A DNA stretch of 64,000 nt from Antennarius striatus. Its lineage: Eukaryota; Chordata; Actinopteri; Lophiiformes; Antennariidae. The translations under genes were made by a program, and so were the position numbers. The DNA lies in contig NC_090781.1 in NCBI RefSeq assembly GCF_040054535.1, positions 19,642,760 to 19,706,759 on the forward strand, given 5' to 3'. Positions within the stretch are counted from its first letter, which is position 1. Each line of letters begins with the position of its first letter. This document shows, piece by piece, positions 1-10,273 of the stretch. The notes under the pieces were generated by a model. The model was not told the DNA's origin. It did no database searches and was given only the letters and a program-made list of their open reading frames with translations.

Positions 1-1393
1 AAATATTTTGACTTTAAACAATGATTCTTAGTAATATATCTGCTCCATACAGTGTTTCAGCCATTTTTTTACACTGTAGGCACATGGCTAATCTGTTGAT
101 GAATTAATATGCCTTATCACATCTGAGTGGTTGCCGGGTCGTGCGTTCATGTGCGTAACCGCTGTAAAGACGCCAACTGCGCCGATTTTGATGTACGCGG
201 AGGAAGAAATGCCAGCTGTATTCTGTCTTTTCTTCAATAAAAACATGAATGTGTTCCCATTAAAAATCTGTGTGCTTCTTTATGGTTACGGTTTCTATAC
301 GCTGTTCCTTAATGGAATTCATCTGACATTTGATATTCTTTAAATGGAGGATTGGGTAAGAAAAAAAAACTTCAAGAGTTTATCAATCTTAAAATGTAAT
401 TATAAAAAACTTTTTGACCTTTCCTAAAGCTGATCCTTACACAGCTGATTGGAAAAACAAGAAACAAAACCAAACCCTGAAATAGTAAGGCTGCATGTAT
501 TTGCCATGGTGATCAGTTAAAAAAAAATTTTTTAAATAGCAGTGGTAGATGTTCCTGCTGTAATATTAGCATTTTGAGTGGTTTGATAGAAGTTAACTTC
601 AAAAATGCAAAAAAATCTAGAATGCAGATATTTTGATGGGAGAACTGTTATTAGATATTATTGTCACTAAAAAAACAATCAATCATTTTCCAAAATAACA
701 ATGTAAACAATAACTTATGGATGTTTAATATACAGCATGTACTGAAACACAAGTCGACATTGTGATACAGAGAACCGCTTGTCCCAGTCCCCTGAGGTAT
801 GGGGGGTTACATTTACCTCTATCAAACTTCTAATAGCTTTCTTTTTTTCGTCTCCTCTGTGTGCATAGTGTTTTATCAGCCTGACAATATCTTCCGCACA
901 ATAAGATGCATTGTTGTGGAACAACAGCCCAAGGGTGTAGGAAGTTATCATCTAAATTGCTTCCACCAGCTGGTATGATAGCTCTGCCTTGTCTTCCTTG
1001 TGCGTCACTGAAAATATGAATCAACCTTATCCTTCCTTCCCCCACGACAGCATCCATGTCTCCTGGCTGAGCGTCCAGTGTTAGCATCTAAAGTATGTTC
1101 CAACTTCATTAAGGCATTAATCTGACATAAAATACAAATGCTCATAAAAGGTGTACTGTGTATATATCAGTGGTCACCAAAGTCTTCTCCGCTGGCCTAA
1201 CATAACCATAAATTATAATATTTATGATAAAAGTTAATTATATTTTAATGCAATTTTCTTAAATAAGTATATTTCAATATATGTATATATATATATATAT
1301 ATATATACACACTCACACACACACTGTATATATATATATATATGTACTGTATGTATGTATGTATGTATGTATGTGTGTGTGTATGTGTGTGTG

Positions 1394-1459
<66 letters not shown>

Positions 1460-1640
1460 CACACACACACAGTATATATATACTGTAAATATTACTTATA
1501 TTAGACCCAGATTCATCACCAGGGTCTTAAAGTACAGGTTTTGTGTTTTCTATGTAAAGCCTCTCACAAATGTCAGATTAATGCCTTAATTAAATTGGAA
1601 AATTGTGATTGGAGACACACACAAAAAAAAATCAGGCTAA
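1..1640. other. Left-edge region without an assignable gene
   Basis: AT-rich DNA with homopolymer runs. The only coding-like signal is a pair of overlapping minus-strand open frames at 715-1087, described in the findings. A compound microsatellite occupies about 1280-1475. The last 150 bases turn GC-rich towards the LRR gene, which fits a promoter-proximal position. I could not tie anything here to a known gene. Confidence 0.5.
1280..1475. repeat. Compound (TA)n/(TATG)n/(GT)n microsatellite
   Basis: Several (TA)n tracts, the longest at about 1397-1453, alternate with short (CA)n and (GTAT/GT)n blocks. CA blocks lie outside and GT blocks inside, so the tract is roughly self-complementary and could extrude hairpins. 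It produces long meaningless open frames on both strands. Confidence 0.95.
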
Positions 1641-1801
1641 AAAAAGAAAATAGCCAATCCGAGACCAAGAGGGGCGGGTCTTTGCTGAATGTGGGCGGGG
1701 GAAAATCCACCTGAGTCAGCGGAGAAGCTCCGTCGGCGCCGGTCCAGCGGACGGGACGGTGAAGTTTCTCCCGGTGGATACCAACAGACCCACCGGCCTC
1801 C

Positions 1802-1895
1802 ATGGGTCACAGCCGCCGCGTCAGCCGAGCTGCTCACACGGTACTGAAGAACCACAGGACAGCTTCTCACCGAACGCTTGGGAAATGTCTGAGAG
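1802..1895 (+). CDS. LRR gene, candidate exon 1 with start codon
   Basis: ATG at 1802 in a GC-rich stretch opens a 31-codon basic frame ([20 protein letters not shown]), ending at a good donor GAGAG|GTGAGC in phase 1. The GC-rich upstream 150 bases are a plausible promoter. It could instead be partly untranslated. Confidence 0.35.
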
Positions 1896-3660
1896 GTGAG
1901 CTGAAACCCATTTAAACAATCATTATCCTTCCTGGTGTGCATCATCAGCCTTTATATGTAAGGTAGTTAAAGTTCAAGTTAATAACCTTCGCTTTTATTA
2001 TATGAATTATTAATTCAATCATTATAATCCACCTTTGCGGGGTAGCAAATCATTGCTGTGGAGGCGGTATCAATTATGGAAGCAGCAGTGTTCATCTATC
2101 CCCTGCATACAGGGACTATTATAAACTAAAAGCACCACCTGCTCAGGTGTCCTCTGTTGCCCTGGCAACGGGTCCTAATCTGCATTGTCAGACCCGTTTC
2201 GTTGTAACCCTACCCACTCGGCCGGTGGTCAGGGTTTCAGCACACACCAGGGCTTACATTACGAAGGAAACGACAGCTCCTCTTCAGGGACGGTGACCAG
2301 CGAGGTGATAACATACTCTTCCTCTTCTTCTTTTGTGATGCTGCCACTCTTTCTCTCCCTCCGTCTCCGTCTGCCTTAGTTCTTCAGGTGTGAATACTCT
2401 CACTGGAAGTTTCCCCAAATCCCAGTCGTCACGGAGCTCTGACCTTGAGGTCGCTCGCACACCCCTCTGCCCGGACCTCACCCCAGATTCTGGGCTCTTG
2501 TCCACGCCTGTGAGTGAAGCGCATGCACACACCTTTAAATTTGTTTTCTATCCTTATCTGCACCTACGTGACCTTCATCAGTGAGCCTTCCTCCAGGCTG
2601 AAGTCACTTGCATTTGTGCTTCTTACTCTCCTCCACCTTTTCATCTTCCAATCCCTCCGTTTCAGCCATCCTGACCTGACCTGTCCACTCAGTGTGGAAG
2701 GGTGGTCAAATACAGTCGAGAGGCCTCTAGGGTGACACAGAAAGGTTTTAAGTTACACCGAGAGAGTAAAGGTGAACTCGATGAACGTGAGGGAGTTGAA
2801 AAGGTCAAGTAGGGTGAAGCATTTAGTTCATCCCGCAGAGTGATGAAGACACACGAGCAGAAAATACATGTTGCGGAAAGATCTGTGTGATCATTTACAT
2901 TTTGTGGATGATGGATATGTATCGGCAGGAGAGTGAGAAGAAAGAAAGCAATGAGGGATAAAATAGAGAGGAGGAAGGCGGTGGAACATTTGTGGGTCCG
3001 ATGGAGTTTGATTAAGTAACCAATCTCTTTCACCCTGCTAACACAGACACCCTTATTGGTTAATGGTGTTTAAAACAGACCATTGATTTTGGCTGCGTAC
3101 TACCTGCACACTGGGGTAATAAAGTTTACACTGCTCTAATGTAGCTATGGCAGATTGAGCTTTAGTGTGTCTCTTGTTCTCCTGCCTGAAGGAATATATA
3201 GAATATTTATATATGTAACCATCTACACTGAATTCTCTGGAATCAATCTGCAACCTCTGATGATTACAAAAAGGACTGGATGAATCCTGCTACCGTTTAT
3301 TTATTTATTTACCACAAGCGGGGGTTTCTGCAACCACTTTTCTGCAAACCTGGCATCTAGAACGGGCACATCTTCTGGTTTATCGTTTTCAAACCTTTGC
3401 CAGTGCAACACAGTTTTCGCGTGACGTCATTAAGTTTTCATCTCGTTCACATTTTTTTTCCTTTCAGCTTCCATCCAGTCGATTCCGGTTTGTGTCTTGG
3501 CATCACCTGGATCAGTGTGATGTCACAGGTGACCAGCTGACCTGCCCCAGGGTCAGAGAAGGTCTGGATCACTATGACACAAATCACCAGTGTGACCTTT
3601 GCATATGACAGTCAGGCTTATATGCAACCATATGCAATTTCCTCCGGGATTAATAAAGTA

Positions 3661-3691
<31 letters not shown>

Positions 3692-5024
3692 ATAGAAGTT
3701 GAAACAAAATGAGGGCAGATTTCTGCACAGCTTTTTGTGTTTAATTTAATTAATCAGCTTTAATTTTACCAATAATTTCAATTTTAATTTCAGATAGAGT
3801 TCTATTGAATTTAATAATATGAGTACTACAATATCTCAAACCAATAAGAAGTCATTGAAGTTCTATTATCTCTATTATTATTGCGTCGTTTTGATTACAA
3901 GTCTGTTAAATTAGCAGATGAAGACACCGTGTCAAAAAAAAAAACCCTCAAGCAGAAAGAGGAATCATATTTACTCTTAGATAATGAGGATTTCGCTATA
4001 GTTTTGCCTTTGTTCTTCACAATGCCCTGAAAAAGGGCCTTCAGAAGAGGAGCTGCTTCAAAGACAGGGGGATGACATCTGTTTTGAGAGAAGACGGAGG
4101 AGAGAAGGAGAACGGCAGAGATGGGAGGAGAGACTGCAAGAGAACTGGGAAAACTGTCTGGTAGGTCAGCCAACATTGTGTTTGTCTCTGATGTTGATGC
4201 ACACATAGGGGAGGAAGAAAAGACTGAGATTTAAGGAGGAAGTGATGCCAGACAAAAGGAGAGCCTGATGTTTCGACCTCCTGCCTCTCCTCAGGAGTTA
4301 AATCTGTCCTACCAGGACCTGGGCGACGCCTTCCAGCAGGAGAACTTCCTCCGGATTCTCCGTAGGTTGATTCGAGTGGAGAAACTACAACTGGTTGACA
4401 ACTCCCTCACCAATCTGAGTTCTGTACGCCTGCCAAGGTAACTACACTACCCAGAATGCATATCTTCTTAGTCATATCCTCATAACTCCCATTTTTATAG
4501 ACTTTTGACTTTATTACGTAATCACGACTGCTACCAAGTATGGATACCTCCGTTATTCAGAAGGATGTAATTTTGGGTGACAACAACCTCACAACCTCTG
4601 TGCAGGTGCAGAATGCTAAACCTACAGCGTAACCACCTGGTGTGTTTCCGTCAGCTGCCAAAGCTCCCGGCGGTGGAGCACCTCTGTCTCTCAGAGAACG
4701 CCATTGGCTCCCTGGGGGGGCTGGGGGCTCTGGGGAACAGCCCGCTTCGCTCCCTCAGCCTGAGCCGCAATCCGGTGACCTTCACTCAGGACTACCGAGC
4801 ACGGTGAGAAGACTAAGACTTAAAGAGGCAGTAGCTAGTTTGAGTTTGACCTTTTCTTCTGCTTTCATTCATTCCCTCTGTTTTGTCATTTTCTTTTTCC
4901 ATGCAGCGTTTTCCTCTGTTTGCCAAAGCTGGAGATCTTGGATGGAATCCCTAAACTTTCAGAGGACTCCCTGCCCACAAGACTTCACTTCCCAGAAACC
5001 ACCAGGATGTGCAACATTTTATGA
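1802..5024 (+). CDS. Leucine-rich-repeat protein, eight candidate exons, unassigned family member
   Basis: Exon set: 1802-1895, 2192-2304, 2388-2509, 3468-3528, 4045-4160, 4295-4437, 4606-4803, 4907-5024. From 2388 to the stop all junctions are GT-AG and phase-consistent. The product starts with low-complexity Ser/Pro-rich sequence, then an Arg/Glu-rich helix ([19 protein letters not shown]), then about four to five short LRRs ([52 protein letters not shown]). It closes with an LRRcap-like segment (DYRA...LPKLEILDG). The LRRs imply a protein-binding role; no partner can be inferred. The tail is CNIL, a possible CaaX prenylation box. Total size is about 320 residues. It is convergent with golim4. 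The junction between 2304 and 2388 is out of phase, so the 5' part is unsure. I do not recognise the specific orthologue. Confidence 0.7.
2192..2304 (+). CDS. LRR gene, candidate exon 2
   Basis: It sits between acceptor TTGTCAG and donor GAG|GTGATA and is open in the phase set by exon 1 ([13 protein letters not shown]..., Gly/Ser-rich). It ends in phase 0, which does not match the open frame of exon 3. Either one boundary is misplaced, or the assembly has an indel, or this exon is untranslated. Confidence 0.35.
2388..2509 (+). CDS. LRR gene, candidate exon 3
   Basis: Only one frame is open ([20 protein letters not shown]...). The donor CCT|GTGAGT is strong, in phase 0, and joins cleanly to the next exon. 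The sequence is Ser/Pro/Leu-rich and probably disordered. Confidence 0.5.
3468..3528 (+). CDS. LRR gene, candidate exon 4
   Basis: A 61-base exon between a polypyrimidine acceptor (TTTCCTTTCAG) and donor CACAG|GTGACC. In phase 0 it reads [20 protein letters not shown] with one base left over, matching the two bases that open exon 5. Confidence 0.55.
3637..3692 (+). repeat. Non-LTR retroelement 3' tail with (TATC)n
   Basis: The string AATTTCCTCCGGGATTAATA followed by AAGTA and a (TATC)n run is the typical 3' terminus of truncated teleost LINE-type insertions. It lies in an intron of the LRR gene. The family cannot be named from this short tail. Confidence 0.65.
4045..4160 (+). CDS. LRR gene, exon 5 (charged helical linker)
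   Basis: Acceptor GGCCTTCAG and donor CTG|GTAGGT. The exon completes a Glu codon and encodes [14 protein letters not shown] followed by an Arg/Glu-rich helix, ending in phase 0 exactly where the LRR exon begins. Confidence 0.65.
4295..4437 (+). CDS. LRR gene, exon 6 (first LRRs)
   Basis: Acceptor CCTCTCCTCAG, donor CCAAG|GTAACT, phase 2 at the end. It encodes [18 protein letters not shown] and [20 protein letters not shown], both canonical LxxLxLxxN-type repeats. Confidence 0.8.
4606..4803 (+). CDS. LRR gene, exon 7 (central LRRs)
   Basis: It completes an Arg codon and encodes three successive repeats ([40 protein letters not shown]), then TQDYRA, the start of the LRRcap. Donor GCACG|GTGAGA, phase 2. 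Confidence 0.85.
4907..5024 (+). CDS. LRR gene, last exon with LRRcap and CNIL tail
   Basis: Acceptor CCATGCAG. It encodes [20 protein letters not shown], the LRRcap, and ends [13 protein letters not shown]. The final four residues fit a Cys-a-a-Leu prenylation box, although Asn at a1 is atypical. Confidence 0.8.
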
Positions 5025-6280
5025 TTTTCCTCCATGGACACACACATATTTGTTTCCCTTTCTCTTGAAAAGCTCAACTTTGCACTAAAGATTTCGTTTT
5101 CCACGCAAACTATGTCTCAACTGCTGCCAGAATTTAATTTTTTTTTATAAAAGGCGTTGAACTCACAGGAAATGTCAAATTATAGTGTAATCCAAGGCCA
5201 TGTTATTTATATGTCATACAAATGATATGTATATATATATATAATCTCATATCTTTGAGATTATTTTATATTAAAACACATTTTATATTTTAAAATAAGT
5301 ATCTTCGCCTGTATCCATTTTCATTCTGTTTTTTTTAACAGCATGGTGAGTCTGGAGAATTTCGTGTGTAGTCATGACAACCTTTGACTGTCAAGGCTTG
5401 AAGCCTTATTGTTTGACACGACAGAAGATAGAATGCATGGATGCTGCCATATTACTTCAAGAAGATATCAGGTGGGTCTCGTACCATCATCTCATCCAAT
5501 AGGAACAGAGCTTGACTTGATTTTCCTGCAAAAAAAAGAAGTGAAATGGGAAAATGCATTTCCATATCTTGAATCTCTAGCTTTCAAGCAAACCTCGCCA
5601 TGTGTTAAAATGGAAATGGAAGACTTAGGGAATCGCTTGCAGACACGCGGGCATGCATCTCGACTCCAGGGATCGGCTCATTGGAATTATTCACGCCCGG
5701 TAATTCAACCGTGAAGGATGAACCAACAGACCGCGAGAATGTGGGGGATGTGGAGGAGTTTGCGTCGCCACAATAAGAACTGTACGTGTGTGTCCTCCTG
5801 CCTTTAGTCGGCTATTAGTGCAGTAATGAGACACCTGCTGCTCCTGCTCCATCCCATGGTCCCTTCGGGGGAGATCGACATTCTCACGGGGGGTGAGGGG
5901 GTGGATGATGGCAGGAGAAATCAGGGGAACTGAGAGTCGTAGTGGGAATGGAGACCGAGAAGACGAGGAATGATTTGATCGAGGGGACAAACGTTAATTT
6001 CAGTCTCTCATTTCATTTCTTTTGCGTCTTGATCTGTCGGTTCATTTCCCAGGAGCATTCTCGTTTGGAGAGTCGGCTGGGTTCACGGTTCAACAGCGCA
6101 CATGATTTGTGTAAAAACAAACGTGAATATTATTTCTTTGCCAAATCAGGGGGTTAGGTTTAAACAACAGTTTCACCTCCAGTTCATAAGAGATTTAAGA
6201 AATTTTCAGGCAGTGAATGAAATATAAAAATAATAAAACTTCACTCTGAGGTAAACATTTAATGTAAACAGTGGATAACT
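5025..6280. other. Gap between convergent LRR gene and golim4
   Basis: The first 250 bases are the probable 3' UTR of the LRR gene, with a variant poly(A) signal ATTAAA at 5270-5275. The rest is single-copy-looking AT-rich DNA with no coding signal that I trust. Confidence 0.5.
5270..5275 (+). terminator. Possible poly(A) signal of the LRR gene
   Basis: ATTAAA, a common variant of AATAAA, lies about 245 bases after the stop codon in an AT-rich stretch. No canonical AATAAA was seen between the stop and this point. Confidence 0.3.
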
Positions 6281-6326
6281 TCTATGAATGAATGTTCAAG
6301 GACGCCTCCAGTTGACCATTGATGTC

Positions 6327-6332
6327 TTTATT
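6327..6332 (-). terminator. golim4: Possible poly(A) signal of golim4
   Basis: TTTATT on the plus strand is AATAAA on the golim4 sense strand, about 770 bases past its stop codon. Other AATAAA-like sites lie near 6411-6417, so the true 3' end is open. Confidence 0.35.
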
Positions 6333-7103
6333 CCAGACTCAACCACCGAGGAATCCAAATTTCACTTTTCAAATATAACGAGTTTAAAAATGTACAAATT
6401 TATGCAGTTATTTATTTTACTACAAAAACAAGGAGTCCTGGATTTAAGGCTTCGGCAACAGGCGAGAGGTCGAGCACACGCTCACAGGTTTCCAAGGATG
6501 GAAAAGGCATGTCACCAAGAAACTCTAAGCACAGAGAGCCTTTACCAGAAATGTCTCTTTTGGTATTTTTGAAGAAATAATCCGGGGCAATACTCCCTCG
6601 TGAAAAAAGCTTCAAGAATGAAACAGTTTAGAGAAACGAAAGGAAACACTACCCCATTTCATGATTGTCAGACTTGTTGCAATCAACAATAAATAACATA
6701 GAACGACTTGATAGAAATGACAAGATGCAATCTGTAAAAGTTGGAGCTTTAACAAGAATCCAATTACATATAAATCCTTTAAAAAAAAAAGTGTCATGAA
6801 TCTCAGCTTCTCGACAAGGAATGAAAATACATTCTCTGCCTTCCTGATATCAGAAAACAGATCGAGTAAAACAAATGAATAAAAACATACAGTATACATC
6901 CCACTTCACCAGATTCCACCCTTTTCCGCTGTGCAGGCTGTTCAGTTCCATCCCAACAGCGTTTGGAACAATATCCCAAAATTCCTGTCTGGAATTCTGA
7001 TGAATGGATGATTATATTCCTTTGGGAAAACGAGGGTGAAAAAAACCCAACGGGCTCCACAAAGAGCTGAAAAAGCCCCGCAATCGGACAAAGTCTGCAT
7101 CCA

Positions 7104-7256
7104 TCACATCTCTGCCCTCCGATTGGCTCCCTTGTGGTCGGCAGCTTCATTGTCTGCCTCCTCTTCTTCATCTTCATAATTATCTTCCTCGTTATTCTCA
7201 GCCTTTTTGTGGTGGTCTGCTTCCATTCTTGGTCTCTCCTGGTTTTTGATTTCACC
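7104..7256 (-). CDS. golim4: golim4 exon 16, C-terminus and stop
   Basis: Encodes GEIKNQERPRMEADHHKKAE, an acidic run (EEDNYEDEEEEADNEAA) and the terminal GANRRAEM-stop, about residues 634-683. The last six residues match the conserved GPP130 tail. Confidence 0.93.
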   Translation of the reverse strand, partial: GEIKNQERPRMEADHHKKAENNEEDNYEDEEEEADNEAADHKGANRRAEM

Positions 7257-10232
7257 CTGGGGGAAAATCACAAGCAAAAACAAAACTACTTAGTGAACTT
7301 TTTATGGAAATTTTAGATAATTTTCCTTTTTATAAACCTTCTTCTAAATTTATGATTGAAATCTCAGGATCTGGACCCAGTTATGATTAACGGTAAAATG
7401 TTGGTGGTAGGCATTCTGACTGTTGTTATATCCCTTGATATTTCTATTATTTATTTGACATTTACAGGATACACGCCGAACATGGTTCTGGTGATTTAGG
7501 AAGAAATTAATAACATTGATTTCAATATCCTAAAAATGTTTTTCTCCTTAAATTCAAACATATTTCCTGGATGAAATCAACCAGGCTCGGGTCGTAACAT
7601 GAAACTACAACAGACTCGACACCTGATCGCCCTCATTGGCTGGAACACACACAACCATGTTTCAAATTACAAGAGCAAAACAAATACACACACACACACA
7701 CCCAAACACTGACAACATCTGTGTTGCCAATACAACAAATTACAAACATGAGCTGCCCATTTGATATCAAAACCTATTTTTCATCTGCAGAATCTATGAG
7801 TTCCACAGGAGATTTACACAGGAACCAGTTTCAAGATAAACGCTTGAGATTAGTGTCGCCTATTCCATGTCCGACGGACGTGAAATACGATCCCAATCTT
7901 CCCTTTTGTTCCTGAGTTATGGTGTTCAATAACTGGCTGGGAAATGATTTGCGGAACATTAAGATGTCACAGCGGGGCCGGACTGTGACATGTCGGGTTG
8001 TCGCTTCATTATTCTATCCTGTTACACGTTAATGTGTGATTTGTGCCAGAAGTATTGTTGACATTCTTCACTCGAGGCCAAAAATGTATAAGGAATACAG
8101 GACAGGCATCCTGGAAACATTGTACCTCCTACAGCTAAAATCTGTAAAGAGAGTTTGATACCTTGAGGAAAAAAAATAGGTTACAAACCCCTCAACCCAC
8201 CTGATCGATGTTCTCCTCATTATATGGATCCTCTCCTTCATCTTCCATCTCTTCCTCAGTCTTCTGGCCACCGATGTCCTCCTGAGCCTTCAGGACCCAG
8301 ACGTGAAGACAAAAATTATATCAATATTATTTCAGGAGTAAATTAAGAGTGATTGAATTAAAAAAAATATTTTTTTTACAGTTTTAAACTTGCTTTTTTC
8401 AAAATGTTATTCTGAAAATGTTTAGAAAATCATCTTCAGTATATGGATGACATGTGTGCAAGACACTGACTTTTTTTTTAGATAAGCTTCAGAAAATATT
8501 AGTTTTTGATGAAAAAAAAAGGAAATTTCACAAAAGGGATGTGTATAAGTGTGTTTACAATAAAAAGAAAGGTGAGTCATGACGAACATCCGGGTCGGTA
8601 TCCTGTACACGCATCATCAGTATTATAAGCTGTGGCCTTCGGGACACATGTCACATACCTCATCCTCCACGTCCTCCTGGTACTGGTCATCCAGTGTGTC
8701 TTCCTGTTGATCTGGGTTTCCAGCCATCTAAAAACACACACACATTTGGAGATGTTAGTTTTCTTTGGATTCTGAGGTTTCAGGTTAGTAATCATCCGTC
8801 CTCCTGCTCTAGTTTCTGTATGTGGTCACGTCTTCTTCCACTCACCACCATTTCCTCCCCCACAACAGACTGTCTGGGCCCCAGGTGTGTGTTTCTGTGC
8901 TGGGCTTGCGCTACTGGCTCTTCTTTCACGGCCACCCCTTCTTCCTCTGGTACCCTCTGGTGGGACTGGTCCTCCTCGGCCTCTTCGAACTCGTCCTCTC
9001 CCTGGTTGTTGGGGTCGTCCTCGGGGTCTAACTCGCCATCTGCACCCTGGAAAAGAACAGATCAGATGGAAATAAGACAACTGTTGATACATCACCAAAG
9101 AAGATCAGTGTGCCGCATTGAGTGACGGATGAATGAATGGATGTGTTCCAGCTGGAGAGGATGACAAGTGCTGGAATGAGGTGGAACAGATCGATAAAGA
9201 GCACAGGTATGTGAGCAGATGAAGGGAGTAGTAAGTCACCTGATGATGCACCAACGCTTTATGCCCCCCTTTGTGCTCCTCTTCCTCGTGCAGCATGTGA
9301 ACGTCTCTTTCTGTTAAGACACACAACACAATCAGGGCCAACTCGCTACTACATTGTAACGTTTGCCGTTCTTTTAACGTCTGACGGCCAATCCAGAGGT
9401 TTTCAGAGGAGATCTTTTTTGTCTCACCTTCTTCATCGTCAGTGTGACGATCGTCCTCTCCCTGAACTATATCATTGTCGATGTTCTCGTACTCGATCTT
9501 CTTCCTAAAAATAGAAGACAGTCAGAGGAGCACAGGCCAGATAAAAGCCACGCCATCCCTGTTATTTATGGAGCAAAATAACAGAAACAACTAACACTTG
9601 CATTCCTTATTTGAAAACTGACCTCTGCTGCTCCTCTTTCATCAACTGCTCCCGCCTGTCGGCCTCCCTGTGCTGCCGCTGCTCCCTCTCGTGCTCATCC
9701 CTCAGCCTCTGCTCCCTCTCTTTTAGCACCCTGTCTCTCTGGGCCTTCAGGGCTTCTTGACGCATCTGGATCTGCCTGCGCTCCTCGGCCTGCTGGGCCT
9801 CCAGGCGCTGCTGCTCTTGCTGCTGCTCGTAGGCTGACTTTACGCGCTCTACGTGGGCTCGCGCCTCCCGCTGCGCCACCAGCGCTGGATGGAGGCCCTT
9901 TCAGAAGATAGGTGGATGGAAAAAGGGGAGATCAACTTTAGGGTTAATCCAACAGGCAGAGTTGATGCTGAATTAGAAGAGGAGGTACAATTTTGTATGG
10001 AGATTAATGGAGATGAAGATTATTTTAATAATCCCAAAGGGAAATTAAACATTAATATTACAACATAAAAAAACAACAACACATAATTAGCATTGGTAAT
10101 CAAATACATAAATACTGAGGAAAGGCTAGAATTCATCCTTCATCCAATGGGAATAAAGCTAAAGATCATGAAATAATATGCAAGTGCCACGCACTTTCCT
10201 TGGTGTGTGTGTGTGTGTGTATGTGTGCGCGT

Positions 10233-10273
<41 letters not shown>

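Noticed and set aside
1234..1589. Open frames of alternating Tyr/Ile, His/Thr and Cys/Val on both strands
   Set aside because: They are translations of the AT/GT microsatellite, with no conservation or splice context.
8826..9125. Four overlapping long frames on both strands over golim4 exon 13
   Set aside because: Only the minus-strand frame reading GADGELDPEDDPNNQGEDEF fits golim4. The others arise from its GC-rich acidic codons.
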